DNA of 36,624 nt, from positions 1,416,177-1,452,800 of the forward strand of contig NZ_JAHTIK010000001.1 of NCBI RefSeq assembly GCF_025655475.1. The letters run 5' to 3'. Position numbers and translations under genes: made by a program. Shown here piece by piece: positions 1-7,382 of this stretch. Under the pieces are notes generated by a model, which was given only the letters and a program-made list of their open reading frames with translations, did no database searches and had not been told where the DNA came from. The first letter of the stretch is position 1. The number at the start of each line of letters is the position of its first letter. This DNA is from Kitasatospora sp. DSM 101779 (GTDB taxonomy: Bacteria > Actinomycetota > Actinomycetes > Streptomycetales > Streptomycetaceae).

Positions 1-129
1 CGCCCCGGCGCCGCCCGGCCGGACGGCGATGCGGGCGGCGGTGTCGGTGTGCGGGGCGAGCGGGCCCTCGTGGAGGGCGACCACGTCGGTGACGACCTCG
101 CCGACGACGAGCAGGACGCCCGCGGTCAT
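1..129 (-). CDS. PfkB-family carbohydrate kinase, N-terminal fragment
   Basis: Only the first 43 codons are in the window; the gene runs off the left edge. The translation starts MTAGVLLVVGEVVTDVVA and continues to a PGGAGA segment. This is the usual PfkB/ribokinase N-terminus: a first beta strand with G-E-x-x-x-D, then the substrate-binding R-x-G-G-A-G-A-N region. The ATG (129-127) overlaps the stop of the upstream glycosidase gene in an ATGA arrangement, so the two are translationally coupled. Next to a PsuG gene the natural inference is a pseudouridine kinase (PsuK role), giving pseudouridine 5'-phosphate for the glycosidase. Substrate specificity cannot be read from this fragment, and other nucleoside or sugar kinases of the family remain possible. 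Confidence 0.75.
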   Translation of the reverse strand, partial: MTAGVLLVVGEVVTDVVALHEGPLAPHTDTAARIAVRPGGAGA

Positions 130-1076
130 CCCCGCCGCCCCGCCTCCGCCGCGGCGGCCCGGGCGACGGCGATCGCGGCGGCCAGCCGGACGTTGCCGCG
201 GACGGCGGCGAGGTTCGCCTCCAGCGAGGCGCCGTCGGTGTGCTCGGTGAGGTGGGCGAGCAGGAACGGGGTGATGGCCTGTCCGGTGACCCCGGCGGCC
301 CGGGCGGCGGCCAGCGCCTCGCCGAGCACCCGGTCGTGCAGCTCCGGGTCGAGTTGCTCGGCCGGCGGGACGGGGTTGGCGACCACCAGCGCGGACTCGG
401 GGCCGCCGAGTTCGTCCTGGGCCCGCATCACCTCGGCCACCTCGGCCGGGTCGTCGAGCGTCCAGTCCAACGGCAGGCCCGAGCTCGTGAGGTAGAAGCC
501 GGGGAATTCGGCGGTGCGGTAGCCGAGGACGGCGACGCCGAGGGTCTCCAGCCGCTCCAGGGTGGCGGGCACGTCGAGGATCGACTTCACGCCGGCGCAG
601 ACCACGGTGATCCGGGTGCGGGCGAGCAGGCCGAGGTCGGCGGACTCGTCCTGGCTGGTCGTCCACTCGCGGTGGACGCCGCCGAGGCCGCCGGTGGCGA
701 ACACCCGGATGCCGGCCCGGGCGGCGAGGAAGGCCGTACCGGAGACGGTGGTGGCGCCGCTCGCACGGGTGGCGACGGCGGGGGCGAGCTCACGGGAGCC
801 CAGCTTGCGCAGCGACTCGTCGGTGGCGATCCGTTCCAGCGCGGCCTTGTCGAGGCCGATGTGCGGCACGCCGTCGAGCACCGCGATCGTCGCGGGGACG
901 GCGCCGCCTGCCCGGACGAGTTCCTCGAGTTCGACGGCGACCGCGTGGTTGCGGGGGCGCGGCAGGCCGTGCGCGATGATCGTCGACTCCAGGGCGACCA
1001 CGGGGGTGCCGGCGGCGAGGGCGGTGGCCACCTCGTCGGAGAGTCGCAGCGGGGCGGAGGGCGAGGGTCGGTTCAT
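126..1076 (-). CDS. psuG: pseudouridine-5'-phosphate glycosidase
   Basis: The 316-residue protein has the length of the PsuG family (about 310). It would cleave the C-C glycosidic bond of pseudouridine 5'-phosphate to uracil and ribose 5-phosphate in the cytoplasm, using a metal and a catalytic lysine. Visible family segments are VVALESTIIAHGLP near the N-terminus, TIAVLDGVPHIGL, KLGSRELAPA, TTVSGT, VFATGGLGGVHRE, CAGVKSILDV, LGYRTAEFPGFY and VANPVP near residue 245. The start chosen is ATG 1076-1074 (MNRPSPSAP), with AGGA eight bases upstream; longer open frame further upstream runs antisense into the AlkB gene and is not used. The gene overlaps the downstream PfkB kinase by 4 bp, which supports a two-step pseudouridine salvage operon. 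Confidence 0.93.
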   Translation of the reverse strand: MNRPSPSAPLRLSDEVATALAAGTPVVALESTIIAHGLPRPRNHAVAVELEELVRAGGAVPATIAVLDGVPHIGLDKAALERIATDESLRKLGSRELAPAVATRASGATTVSGTAFLAARAGIRVFATGGLGGVHREWTTSQDESADLGLLARTRITVVCAGVKSILDVPATLERLETLGVAVLGYRTAEFPGFYLTSSGLPLDWTLDDPAEVAEVMRAQDELGGPESALVVANPVPPAEQLDPELHDRVLGEALAAARAAGVTGQAITPFLLAHLTEHTDGASLEANLAAVRGNVRLAAAIAVARAAAAEAGRRG

Positions 1077-1175
1077 CCCCGTTTCCTGGCGTCGGTGCGC
1101 CGACTTCAAACCTCTTCCGCGGGGCGGGCCGGACGGCACGCCGGGAAATATTCGCACACCTGTTCCCACGAGGCG

Positions 1176-1181
1176 TAGGCT
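1176..1181 (+). promoter_or_regulatory. -10 element TAGGCT, leaderless start of the AlkB gene
   Basis: TAGGCT fits the actinobacterial -10 pattern TAnnnT and ends six bases before the ATG at 1188, so transcription would begin at or next to the start codon. No Shine-Dalgarno sequence precedes the ATG, which agrees with a leaderless transcript. A small inverted repeat, GTCGG-TGCG-CCGAC at 1091-1104, lies in the same divergent spacer. Confidence 0.5.
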
Positions 1182-1187
1182 GGCCGC

Positions 1188-1838
1188 ATGCTCCACCTCC
1201 AGAGCTCTCTGTTCGACGACACCGAGGAGATCGGCACGGGCCCGCTGGACGCCGTCCGCCGCACCGTGCTCGGCGACGGCGCCTGGATCGACGAGCAGCC
1301 CGGCTGGCTGCGCGGCGCCGGCGCGCTGTTCGAACGGCTCGCCGCCGAGGTCCCCTGGCAGGCCGAACGCCGCACCATGTACGAGCGGGTGGTCGACGTC
1401 CCCCGGCTGCTCGCCTTCTACGGCGAGGACGACTTCGCCGCCGGGCCGGACACCCTGCCGCACCCGGTACTGGCCGCCGCCCGTACCGCGCTCGGCGCCC
1501 ACTACGCCGGCGAGCTCGGCGAACCCTTCGCCACCGCCGGCCTGTGCTACTACCGCGACGGCCGGGACAGCGTCGCCTGGCACGGCGACCGGCTCGGCCG
1601 CGGCGGCCGCGGCGGCCGCCAGGACACCATGATCGCCATCGTCTCGGTCGGCGAACCGCGCCCGCTGCTGCTCCGTCCGCGCGGCGGCGGCCCGGCCGTC
1701 CGGCGGCTGCTGGGCCACGGCGACCTGCTGGTCATGGGCGGCAGCTGCCAGCGCACCTGGGAACACGCCGTGCCGAAGACCGCCCGCCCGGTCGGACCGC
1801 GGATCAGCATCCAGTACCGGCCGCGCGGGGTCCGCTGA
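1188..1838 (+). CDS. AlkB-type 2-oxoglutarate/Fe(II)-dependent dioxygenase
   Basis: This 216-residue protein matches the AlkB family, which oxidatively removes alkyl groups from bases such as 1-methyladenine and 3-methylcytosine. The iron triad is visible: H and D in WHGDRLG, and the second His in RTWEHAVPK. The 2-oxoglutarate-binding arginines lie in the C-terminal RISIQYRP motif. GLCYYRDGRDSVAWH corresponds to the Y-x-D-G-x-D-x-I-x-x-H region of AlkB proteins, and the SVGEPRPLLLRPR strand follows. The N-terminal LHLQSSLFD resembles the QxxLF opening common in actinobacterial members. It is a single gene, divergent from psuG and probably leaderless. Activity on DNA rather than RNA or protein is inferred from the family. 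Confidence 0.88.
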   Translation: MLHLQSSLFDDTEEIGTGPLDAVRRTVLGDGAWIDEQPGWLRGAGALFERLAAEVPWQAERRTMYERVVDVPRLLAFYGEDDFAAGPDTLPHPVLAAARTALGAHYAGELGEPFATAGLCYYRDGRDSVAWHGDRLGRGGRGGRQDTMIAIVSVGEPRPLLLRPRGGGPAVRRLLGHGDLLVMGGSCQRTWEHAVPKTARPVGPRISIQYRPRGVR

Positions 1839-1896
1839 CACCCGGGCGCCTTCTTCCGGGTACGGTGCTGCGACCCCCGAATCCCAGGAGGGCCGT

Positions 1897-2316
1897 GTGC
1901 CGCCCCAGCTGCCGTTCTTCGTCTACGGGACGCTCCGTCCCGGCCACCGCAACCACCGGCGCCACCTGGCCGGGCGCTGCACCGAGGTGCGCGGCGCCGT
2001 CCTCGACGGCGCCGCCCTGCACCGCGGCCCCGGCTACCCGTACGTGGTGCCCTGCGCGGGGCAGCAGGTCCGCGGCGAACTGGTGAGCGTACCCCCGGCG
2101 CTGTACCCGCGGGTGCTCGCCGACCTGGATCTGCTGGAGGACTGCACGCCGGACGGCCTCGGCGAGTACGTGCGCGAGCGGCTCGCCGTCCGGCTCGCCG
2201 ACGGCACCGAGACCGACGCCTGGGTCTACCTCGCCGGCCCCCGGGTCGCCGCGGCACTGCTCTCCGACCCCGCCCCGGTCCCCTCCGGCGACTGGACGGA
2301 CGTCTGCCGCTACTGA
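1897..2316 (+). CDS. gamma-glutamylcyclotransferase (AIG2-like) family protein
   Basis: The 139-residue protein begins PPQLPFFVYGTLRPGHRNH. The FVYGTLRPG motif is the substrate-binding signature of the gamma-glutamylcyclotransferase/AIG2 fold. A conserved acidic stretch, LADLDLLED, sits in the middle where these enzymes have the catalytic Glu. The C-terminal DAWVYLAGPRVAAA strand matches the family's A-x-x-Y end. The likely reaction is cyclisation of a gamma-glutamyl amine to 5-oxoproline, but many bacterial members have no known substrate. The GTG start at 1897 is set by an AGGAGGG Shine-Dalgarno at 1886-1892, and a TACGGT -10-like element lies at 1861-1866. It is encoded 58 bases after the AlkB gene and may be co-transcribed with it. 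Confidence 0.82.
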   Translation: MPPQLPFFVYGTLRPGHRNHRRHLAGRCTEVRGAVLDGAALHRGPGYPYVVPCAGQQVRGELVSVPPALYPRVLADLDLLEDCTPDGLGEYVRERLAVRLADGTETDAWVYLAGPRVAAALLSDPAPVPSGDWTDVCRY

Positions 2317-2744
2317 CTTAAGGCTTGTCTGAGGCACACGGAAGGTCACGTCAGGGGCGGGTGGGGGCACCGCCCGAATGCCCTGGCCCCGGACACGACG
2401 ATCCCCGGCGTCCGGTGCATCGTCCGCGTGCGTGGACCGTCGTCTCCTGCACGTGTCGCGCATCGACCCGCCGGGGGTCTCGCCAGAGCCTGGATCAGGG
2501 TCACTCGGACGGCCGTCGGACGTCTCCGTCGGCGGTGCAGCTCTGTCCGGTATTCCGGTGTATTCACCAGTTTCCTCCGTCTTCGCCCCAGGTCAAGAGC
2601 CTTCGGCGAACTCCCGGGAACCACCGGGCCGAAAGGTCAAGGGGTGGTAAAGTCCGATTCCGTTGACGCCGCATCAGCTGCGCCCGGACGACCGCTGGCG
2701 CGGCTGCCCGCAACGGCGCGGGGCGGCGGCCGAAGGGGGGCGGC
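2317..2744 (+). other. 428-base intergenic region without a supported gene
   Basis: The short open frames here on both strands have arginine-rich, low-quality translations and no recognisable family, so I do not call a gene. The composition is slightly less GC-rich than the flanking genes. A TAAAGT element (2648-2653) and a TTGACG hexamer (2663-2668) could belong to a promoter for the deacetylase gene, but they are not correctly spaced with each other. I see no clear terminator hairpin after the upstream gene. Confidence 0.4.
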
Positions 2745-3713
2745 GTGCCGGACGAACACGCCGTCGGGGGCGGCACCGACAGGACGACCCCGGCGGACAT
2801 CCGCAGGAACCGGATCGACACCGTGCTGCGCCACTCGCCGCTGCAACCCGCCTTCCGTGCCCTCGCCGCCGGCCGGCTCGCCGTCCTCGCCTACCACGGC
2901 ATCGACGACCCGCGGAGCTTCGCCGCCCAGATGGCCCGCCTCGTCCGCAGCGCCCGCCCGGTCTCCCTCGCCCGGGTCGAGGAGGCCCTGCGCGAAGGGC
3001 GGCCGCTACCGCCCCGCAGCGTGCTGGTCACCTTCGACGACGGCGACCGCTCGCTGCTCACCCACGGCCTGCCCGTCCTCGCCCGGTACGGCATCCCCGC
3101 GGCGGCCTACGTGATCGCCGGGCACATCGGCGGCGACCGGCCGTTCTGGTGGTCCGAGGCGGCCCACCTGGTCGCGCACGGCGGCACCGCCGAGTCCCTG
3201 CCGCCCGGCACCGCTCCCGAGGCCGCCGTCCGGCTGCTCAAGCAGCTGCCCGACCGCGAGCGCCGCGACCGGCTGGACGCCCTGCGCGGCACCGCCGCCG
3301 CACCCGCGCCCCGACAGCCCCAGCTCACCCCCGCGGACCTGCGCACCCTGCGCGGGGCCGGGGTGGCGATCGGCAACCACACCCTCGACCACCCCTGCCT
3401 GGACCGCTGCTCCCCCGACGACTCCGCCGCACAGGTCGACCGCGCGCACACCCTGCTGACCGACTGGCTCGGCGAGCCGCCGACCTCCTTCGCCTACCCC
3501 AACGGCAACCTCGACCCGCACGCCGAACGCGCCCTGACCGGCCTCGGCTACCGGTCGGGCTTCCTCTTCGACCACCGGCACGACCGCCGGCTGCCCCGCC
3601 GGCCACTGCGGATCAGCCGACTCCGGGTGAACGCCTGCACGACCCCGCACCGGTTCGACACCATCCTCTCGGGCCTGCACCCCGCGGTGCACCGTCTGCG
3701 CGGCGGCCGGTGA
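2745..3713 (+). CDS. polysaccharide deacetylase (NodB homology, CE4) family protein
   Basis: The 322-residue protein carries the NodB motifs in order. VLAYHGIDD (about residue 45) opens the fold, TFDDGD supplies the catalytic base and metal Asp pair (about residue 92), the metal-binding H-x3-H is in GNHTLDHPC (about residue 207), and SFAYPNGN follows (about residue 248). The family removes acetyl groups from N-acetylated or O-acetylated sugars in a metal-dependent reaction. There is no clear signal peptide, so action may be on a cytoplasmic or lipid-linked intermediate. The GTG start at 2745 follows AAGGGGGG at a good distance. The GNAT gene starts 70 bases downstream, and the pairing of a deacetylase with a CelD-type acyltransferase suggests surface polysaccharide or glycoconjugate modification. 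Substrate is unknown. Confidence 0.85.
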   Translation: MPDEHAVGGGTDRTTPADIRRNRIDTVLRHSPLQPAFRALAAGRLAVLAYHGIDDPRSFAAQMARLVRSARPVSLARVEEALREGRPLPPRSVLVTFDDGDRSLLTHGLPVLARYGIPAAAYVIAGHIGGDRPFWWSEAAHLVAHGGTAESLPPGTAPEAAVRLLKQLPDRERRDRLDALRGTAAAPAPRQPQLTPADLRTLRGAGVAIGNHTLDHPCLDRCSPDDSAAQVDRAHTLLTDWLGEPPTSFAYPNGNLDPHAERALTGLGYRSGFLFDHRHDRRLPRRPLRISRLRVNACTTPHRFDTILSGLHPAVHRLRGGR

Positions 3714-3783
3714 CGGGGCGCCGCCGCACCGGGGGACGACCAGGGGCACGCCCGGGAGCACCGGGCCGAAGGGGGACAGCCGT

Positions 3784-4881
3784 ATGACCGCAGCCACACC
3801 GGCCGACCGGCCCGAGATCCACCGCGCGCCGGAGGCGCTCGACGGCGAACCCGCCGACGGCTGGCGGCGGCTGGTCGCCGCCGATCCGCACGGATCGTGG
3901 TTCGGGACGCCGGAGTGGGTGCTCTCCTGGTGGGAGACGCTCGGTGCGGGCGGCCCGGCGGCGGGCCGGGCCGAGGTCGCCGTCTGGCGCGGCCCGGAGG
4001 GCGGCGTCGAGGCCGTCGTCCCGCTGCTGCACACCCGGCTCCGCCTCCACCCGCGACTGCCGTTCACCGCCGGCTGCCTCACCCTGCTCGGCTCCGGCCC
4101 GGGCGCCGCCGACCACTGCGGGCCGGCCGTGGCCGCGCACCGCCGGGAGGACGTCCGCAGCTGGCTCGCCGGGCGTGCCCGGCGAGCCACCCTCTGGCTG
4201 CCCGACCTCGACCCGGAGGCCGCCGCCGCCCTGCCCGCGGCGGCCCGCCCGGTGGCCCGCTCGGCCTGCCCGCGCGCCGACCTGACGGGCGGCCACGACG
4301 CGCTCGGCTCACGGCAGTTCCGCTCCACCGTCCGCCGCTACCGGCGCAAGCTGGAGGCCGCCGGGGTCGGCTTCCGCTGGGTGCCGCCGCACGAGGCGCG
4401 GCCCGAGCACCTGGACGCCGTCCTCGACCTGCACCGGCTGCGCCGGGCCGCACTCGGCCGGCCGACCACCTTCGACGGGCGGCGCCGCCCGCTCCACCTG
4501 CGGCTGCTGGAACGCTCGGCCGCCACCACCGCGCCCGGCGGCGACGGCCCCGCCTTCTGCCTCGCCGAGCACGAGGGCCGCACCGTCGGCGCGCTGTACG
4601 GCTTCCGCTGGAACGGCGCCTTCGCCTACTACCAGATCGGCTGGGACGTGAGCTGGGCCCCGCTGCGGCTGGGCACCGTGCTGATCTCGGAGACCGTCCG
4701 CGCCTGCGCCGAACAGGGCCTGCACACCTTCGACTTCCTGCGCGGCACCGAGCCCTACAAGTACCGCTTCGGCGCGGTGGACCGCCACGACACCACCCTG
4801 CTGCTGCCGCACGGGCCCGCCGGCGCCCTGCTCGCCCTCAAGCACCGCGTCAGGAGCCGCGGCGCCGACCGGTCCTCCTGA
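3784..4881 (+). CDS. GNAT acyltransferase of the CelD/BioF2-like (Acetyltransf_6) type
   Basis: The 365-residue cytoplasmic protein has the two-lobed layout of CelD-like GNAT proteins. The N-terminal half has GSWFGTPEWVLSWWETL, typical of proteins annotated as cellulose biosynthesis protein CelD. The C-terminal half carries the acyl-CoA fold: FCLAEHEGRTVGALYGFRW, then AYYQIGWD, then LGTVLISETVRACAEQG, and ends with FDFLRGTEPYKYRFGA, a hallmark of the family. These enzymes transfer acyl or aminoacyl groups in polysaccharide or peptidoglycan-related pathways; the substrate is not readable. ATG 3784 follows GAAGGGGGA. It is probably co-transcribed with the upstream deacetylase gene, so the pair may exchange acyl groups on the same glycan. 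Confidence 0.82.
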   Translation: MTAATPADRPEIHRAPEALDGEPADGWRRLVAADPHGSWFGTPEWVLSWWETLGAGGPAAGRAEVAVWRGPEGGVEAVVPLLHTRLRLHPRLPFTAGCLTLLGSGPGAADHCGPAVAAHRREDVRSWLAGRARRATLWLPDLDPEAAAALPAAARPVARSACPRADLTGGHDALGSRQFRSTVRRYRRKLEAAGVGFRWVPPHEARPEHLDAVLDLHRLRRAALGRPTTFDGRRRPLHLRLLERSAATTAPGGDGPAFCLAEHEGRTVGALYGFRWNGAFAYYQIGWDVSWAPLRLGTVLISETVRACAEQGLHTFDFLRGTEPYKYRFGAVDRHDTTLLLPHGPAGALLALKHRVRSRGADRSS

Positions 4882-5263
4882 GCCGGAGGCCGTCCGACAA
4901 CCGATCGACCGGCCGGCTCGCGGGGCCGGGGGATGGTGGGCCAGGACCGCTTCGGCAAAGTGCCCGCTCCGTCGCGGCGCTCGGGATCGCGACGGAGCGC
5001 GGACGCGAATCCCGTCGAGGACCCGCGTTCGCGGGCAGCCGGTGGTTCTGATCGACCGGGGTAGAATCCGGGAAAGGCGTGACGTGCACATCCGTCCCGG
5101 GGGGATTTTCGGGATCCACGACGGCTGCTCCCGGGGCCGGGAGTCGGCCGGATCTCCGGCGTTCTCGAATTCAATCGCCCGAATGTGGCGCAAGCCACAG
5201 CGCCGGGCACGGGCGAAGGGCCGGCACGCCGGGACATCGGACCGAGACCGGAGAAATACCCAG
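4882..5263 (+). promoter_or_regulatory. 382-base spacer with candidate promoter upstream of the XRE/MmyB gene
   Basis: No gene is supported here. A TAGAAT hexamer at 5062-5067 is a good -10 element, but no convincing -35 lies 16-19 bases upstream. If it is used, the regulator mRNA has a leader of roughly 190 bases containing the small hairpin at 5184-5199. The sequence just after GAATTC (5167-5172) is locally less GC-rich than the surrounding coding DNA. Confidence 0.4.
5184..5199 (+). repeat. inverted repeat TGTGGC-GCAA-GCCACA in the regulator leader
   Basis: Six-base perfect arms enclose GCAA, a GNRA-type tetraloop, about 65 bases before the XRE gene start. In RNA this would be a stable small hairpin; in DNA it would be a dyad suited to an autoregulator. 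Confidence 0.4.
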
Positions 5264-6046
5264 ATGCCGCCCGAGGAATCCGCCGCCCGTCACGCCGAGG
5301 CACTGCCCGGACTCAACGTGCTGCTGCGCAGCTGGCGCACGAGGGCCGGCACCAGACTCGGCCTCGGCAAGCCCCTGCCGCAGGTCGACGTGGCCGGGCG
5401 GGTCGGCATGAGCGAGCGCTGGTACCGCGACCTGGAGCGCGGCACCCTGCCGCGCCTCGACCCCCGGGTGCTCGCCGGCCTGGCGGACGTGCTCCTCCTG
5501 GACGCCGACGAGCGTGCCACGCTCTACCTGTACGCCCTCGGCGGCACCCCGTACGTCGCCCCGCCCGTCCCGGGCCGGGCGCCCGACCTGAACGCGCTGC
5601 AGGACCTGCTGGACCGTCAGATGCCGCGGCCCGCCTACCTGACCGACAGCTCATGGAACGTCATCGGCCACAACCGGGCGATGGCCGAGTGGTTCCCCTG
5701 GGTCCTCGCCCCGGACGCCAACCTCATCCGCTGGGGGCTGACGTCCGACGAAGCGCGCGAGCAGATGCTCGACTGGCCGCAGCACGCCCGGATGTACCTG
5801 GCCATGGTCCGGTTCGCGATGGCGCAGCACCCGGACGACCCCGGGCTTGCGGCCCTGCTCGCGGACGTCCTGCAGGACCCGACGTGCCGCGGGTTCTGGC
5901 AGGAGCGGACGTGCGTGGTCGCCAACCGGGACGGCCACCTCTTCCGGCTGCGGCTGCCGCACGTGTCCTCCGAAGTGATCGATGCGGTGACCCAGGTCCT
6001 CATTCCGGCGGGACACCAGGGCCTGCGTTTCGTGGTCATCAACTGA
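5264..6046 (+). CDS. XRE-family regulator with MmyB-like ligand-binding domain
   Basis: From ATG 5264 the protein has 260 residues. Residues about 15-85 form the helix-turn-helix: LNVLLRSWRTRAG, then VDVAGRVGMSERWYRDLERGT, the usual recognition region of this actinobacterial group. The remainder is the PAS-like MmyB domain: AYLTDSSWNVIGHNRAMAEWFPW, a middle with NLIRWGLTSDEAREQMLDW, and an end with LFRLRLPHVSSEVIDAVTQVLIPAG. MmyB-type domains are reported to bind fatty-acid-like ligands. The frame is open further upstream, but that translation looks non-coding and GGAG lies at a workable distance before ATG 5264. Its position directly before an acyl-CoA operon makes local control by an acyl ligand a reasonable inference. 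Confidence 0.88.
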   Translation: MPPEESAARHAEALPGLNVLLRSWRTRAGTRLGLGKPLPQVDVAGRVGMSERWYRDLERGTLPRLDPRVLAGLADVLLLDADERATLYLYALGGTPYVAPPVPGRAPDLNALQDLLDRQMPRPAYLTDSSWNVIGHNRAMAEWFPWVLAPDANLIRWGLTSDEAREQMLDWPQHARMYLAMVRFAMAQHPDDPGLAALLADVLQDPTCRGFWQERTCVVANRDGHLFRLRLPHVSSEVIDAVTQVLIPAGHQGLRFVVIN

Positions 6047-6075
6047 ATACAGGGAGATCCCGGCGGGATTCAACG

Positions 6076-6110
6076 GGCGGCGACCGGCAAATATTTTCCG
6101 GTTCGCCGCC
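6076..6110 (+). terminator. hairpin terminator after the XRE/MmyB gene
   Basis: A 12-base arm GGCGGCGACCGG (6076-6087) and its partner CCGGTTCGCCGCC (6098-6110) pair with a single bulged base around the AT-rich loop CAAATATTTT. It begins 29 bases after the stop codon. Only a short T run (CTTTTG) follows, as is common in GC-rich actinobacteria. Confidence 0.7.
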
Positions 6111-6138
6111 CTGTGTGCTTTTGTCCGGATCGGGGAAT

Positions 6139-6161
6139 CGGCAAAAAACTGCCGGTTGACA
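6139..6161 (+). promoter_or_regulatory. inverted repeat next to a TTGACA -35 box, candidate operator of the acyl-CoA operon
   Basis: CGGCA-AAAAAC-TGCCG (6139-6154) is a perfect 5-base inverted repeat with an A-rich centre. A consensus -35 hexamer TTGACA begins two bases later (6156-6161). The matching -10 is weak: candidates near 6178-6186 lack a clear TAnnnT. Position and symmetry suit binding by the adjacent regulator, but this is inference. Confidence 0.4.
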
Positions 6162-6250
6162 GTGCGAGCGGCGCGTTGGAAGTCTTTTCGATCGCCGGGT
6201 CGGACACGATCCGAACCGGCGAGTTCCACTCGAACAACCCGGAGAACGTG

Positions 6251-7174
6251 GTGCACGCATTCAGCTCGGCCAGGCGGAAGAATTCGGCGGCGGACGGCAT
6301 TCCGCAAGACGACGGCGTCCGCCGGATCGACCGGGTCGGTGTGGTCGGCTCGGGCGCGATGGGCTCCGGTATCGCCGAGGTGTGCGCCGTCGGCGGGGTG
6401 GACGTCAGGGTGGCGGTCTCCCGGGAGTCCTCGCTCCGGTCCGCGCCGGAGCGGTTCGCCGCCGCGCTGGACCGGCGGGTCGCCAAGGAGAAGCTGACCG
6501 CCGACGAGCGGGATGCGGCGATGGCCCGGATCTCCTTCACCACGGACCTCGGCGACCTCGCCGACCGGCAGCTGGTGGTCGAGGCGATTCCCGAGGACGA
6601 GGCGCTCAAGGTCGAATTGTTCGCCACCCTCGACAAGGTGGTCGAGGACGACGCCGTGCTCGCCTCCACCACGTCGGCGATCACCATCACCCGGCTGGCC
6701 AGGGCCACCACCCGTCCCCGGCGCGTCATCGGCATCCACTTCTTCAACCCCGTCGCGGCGATGCCACTGGTCGAGGTGGTGCCGACGCTGCTGACCGACG
6801 ACTCCGTCCGGCGGCGGGTCGAGGCCTTCCTGACCGACCGCTTGGGCAAGCAGTCGATCCCGTCCGGCGACCGCAGCGGGTTCGTGGTGAACGCCCTGCT
6901 CGTTCCGTACCTGGTGGCGGCCGTCCGGATGGTCGAGGCCGGTTTCGCCTCCGCCGCGGCCGTCGACCAGGGCATGCAGCTGGGCTGCGGCCACCCGATG
7001 GGCCCGCTCCGCCTGTGCGACATGGTCGGACTCGACGTGGTCGCGGCCGCCGCCGACGCCCTCTACCGCGAGTTCCGCGAGCCGCTGTACGCCCCGCCCC
7101 CGCTGCTGTCGCGCATGGTCGAGTCCGGCCTGCTCGGGCGCAAGACGGGCCGGGGCTTCTACGAGTACGCCTGA
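6251..7174 (+). CDS. 3-hydroxyacyl-CoA dehydrogenase (3-hydroxybutyryl-CoA dehydrogenase type)
   Basis: The 307-residue protein has the two-domain HAD structure. The NAD(P)-binding Rossmann fold starts VGVVGSGAMGSGIAEV, VVEAIPEDEALK follows, and IGIHFFNPVAAMPLVEVV contains the catalytic His signature. The helical C-terminal domain has DRSGFVVNALLVPYL and GCGHPMGPLRLCDMVGLD, ending LLGRKTGRGFYEY. It interconverts 3-hydroxyacyl-CoA and 3-oxoacyl-CoA. The start is taken at GTG 6251, six bases after GGAG; GTG 6248 is the alternative. Further open frame upstream overlaps the promoter and looks non-coding. It is the first gene of the operon that continues with the oxoamine synthase. In that context it may reduce or oxidise the CoA-linked precursor rather than serve beta-oxidation. 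Confidence 0.88.
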   Translation: MHAFSSARRKNSAADGIPQDDGVRRIDRVGVVGSGAMGSGIAEVCAVGGVDVRVAVSRESSLRSAPERFAAALDRRVAKEKLTADERDAAMARISFTTDLGDLADRQLVVEAIPEDEALKVELFATLDKVVEDDAVLASTTSAITITRLARATTRPRRVIGIHFFNPVAAMPLVEVVPTLLTDDSVRRRVEAFLTDRLGKQSIPSGDRSGFVVNALLVPYLVAAVRMVEAGFASAAAVDQGMQLGCGHPMGPLRLCDMVGLDVVAAAADALYREFREPLYAPPPLLSRMVESGLLGRKTGRGFYEYA

Positions 7175-7179
7175 GCCGC

Positions 7180-7234
7180 GTACGCCCGTGCCACGTCCGT
7201 GCCACGTACGTCCGGGCCACGTACGCCCGGGCCC
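7180..7234 (+). repeat. imperfect tandem repeat, about four copies of GTACGYCCGKGCCAC
   Basis: Directly after the dehydrogenase stop codon lie four related units: 7180-7194, a shortened unit 7195-7205, 7206-7220 and 7221-7234. Each carries CCGTGCCAC or CCGGGCC, and GTACG opens three of them. The 208-base gap to the next gene is otherwise without an obvious promoter. Function unknown; a protein-binding array or mRNA processing/stability element is possible. Confidence 0.6.
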
Positions 7235-7382
7235 GTCGCCGACGGTCGCCCCCGCGCCTCCTGCCGGACCGTACCCGGGCAGCCCGGGCGACGCGGGCGG
7301 CCCGCGCGTCCGTCGGGTGCGGCACCCGGCGTCTCGCGCCCGACCGTCCCTCCCCTCCGCCAACTCCCCACGGAGCTCCACC

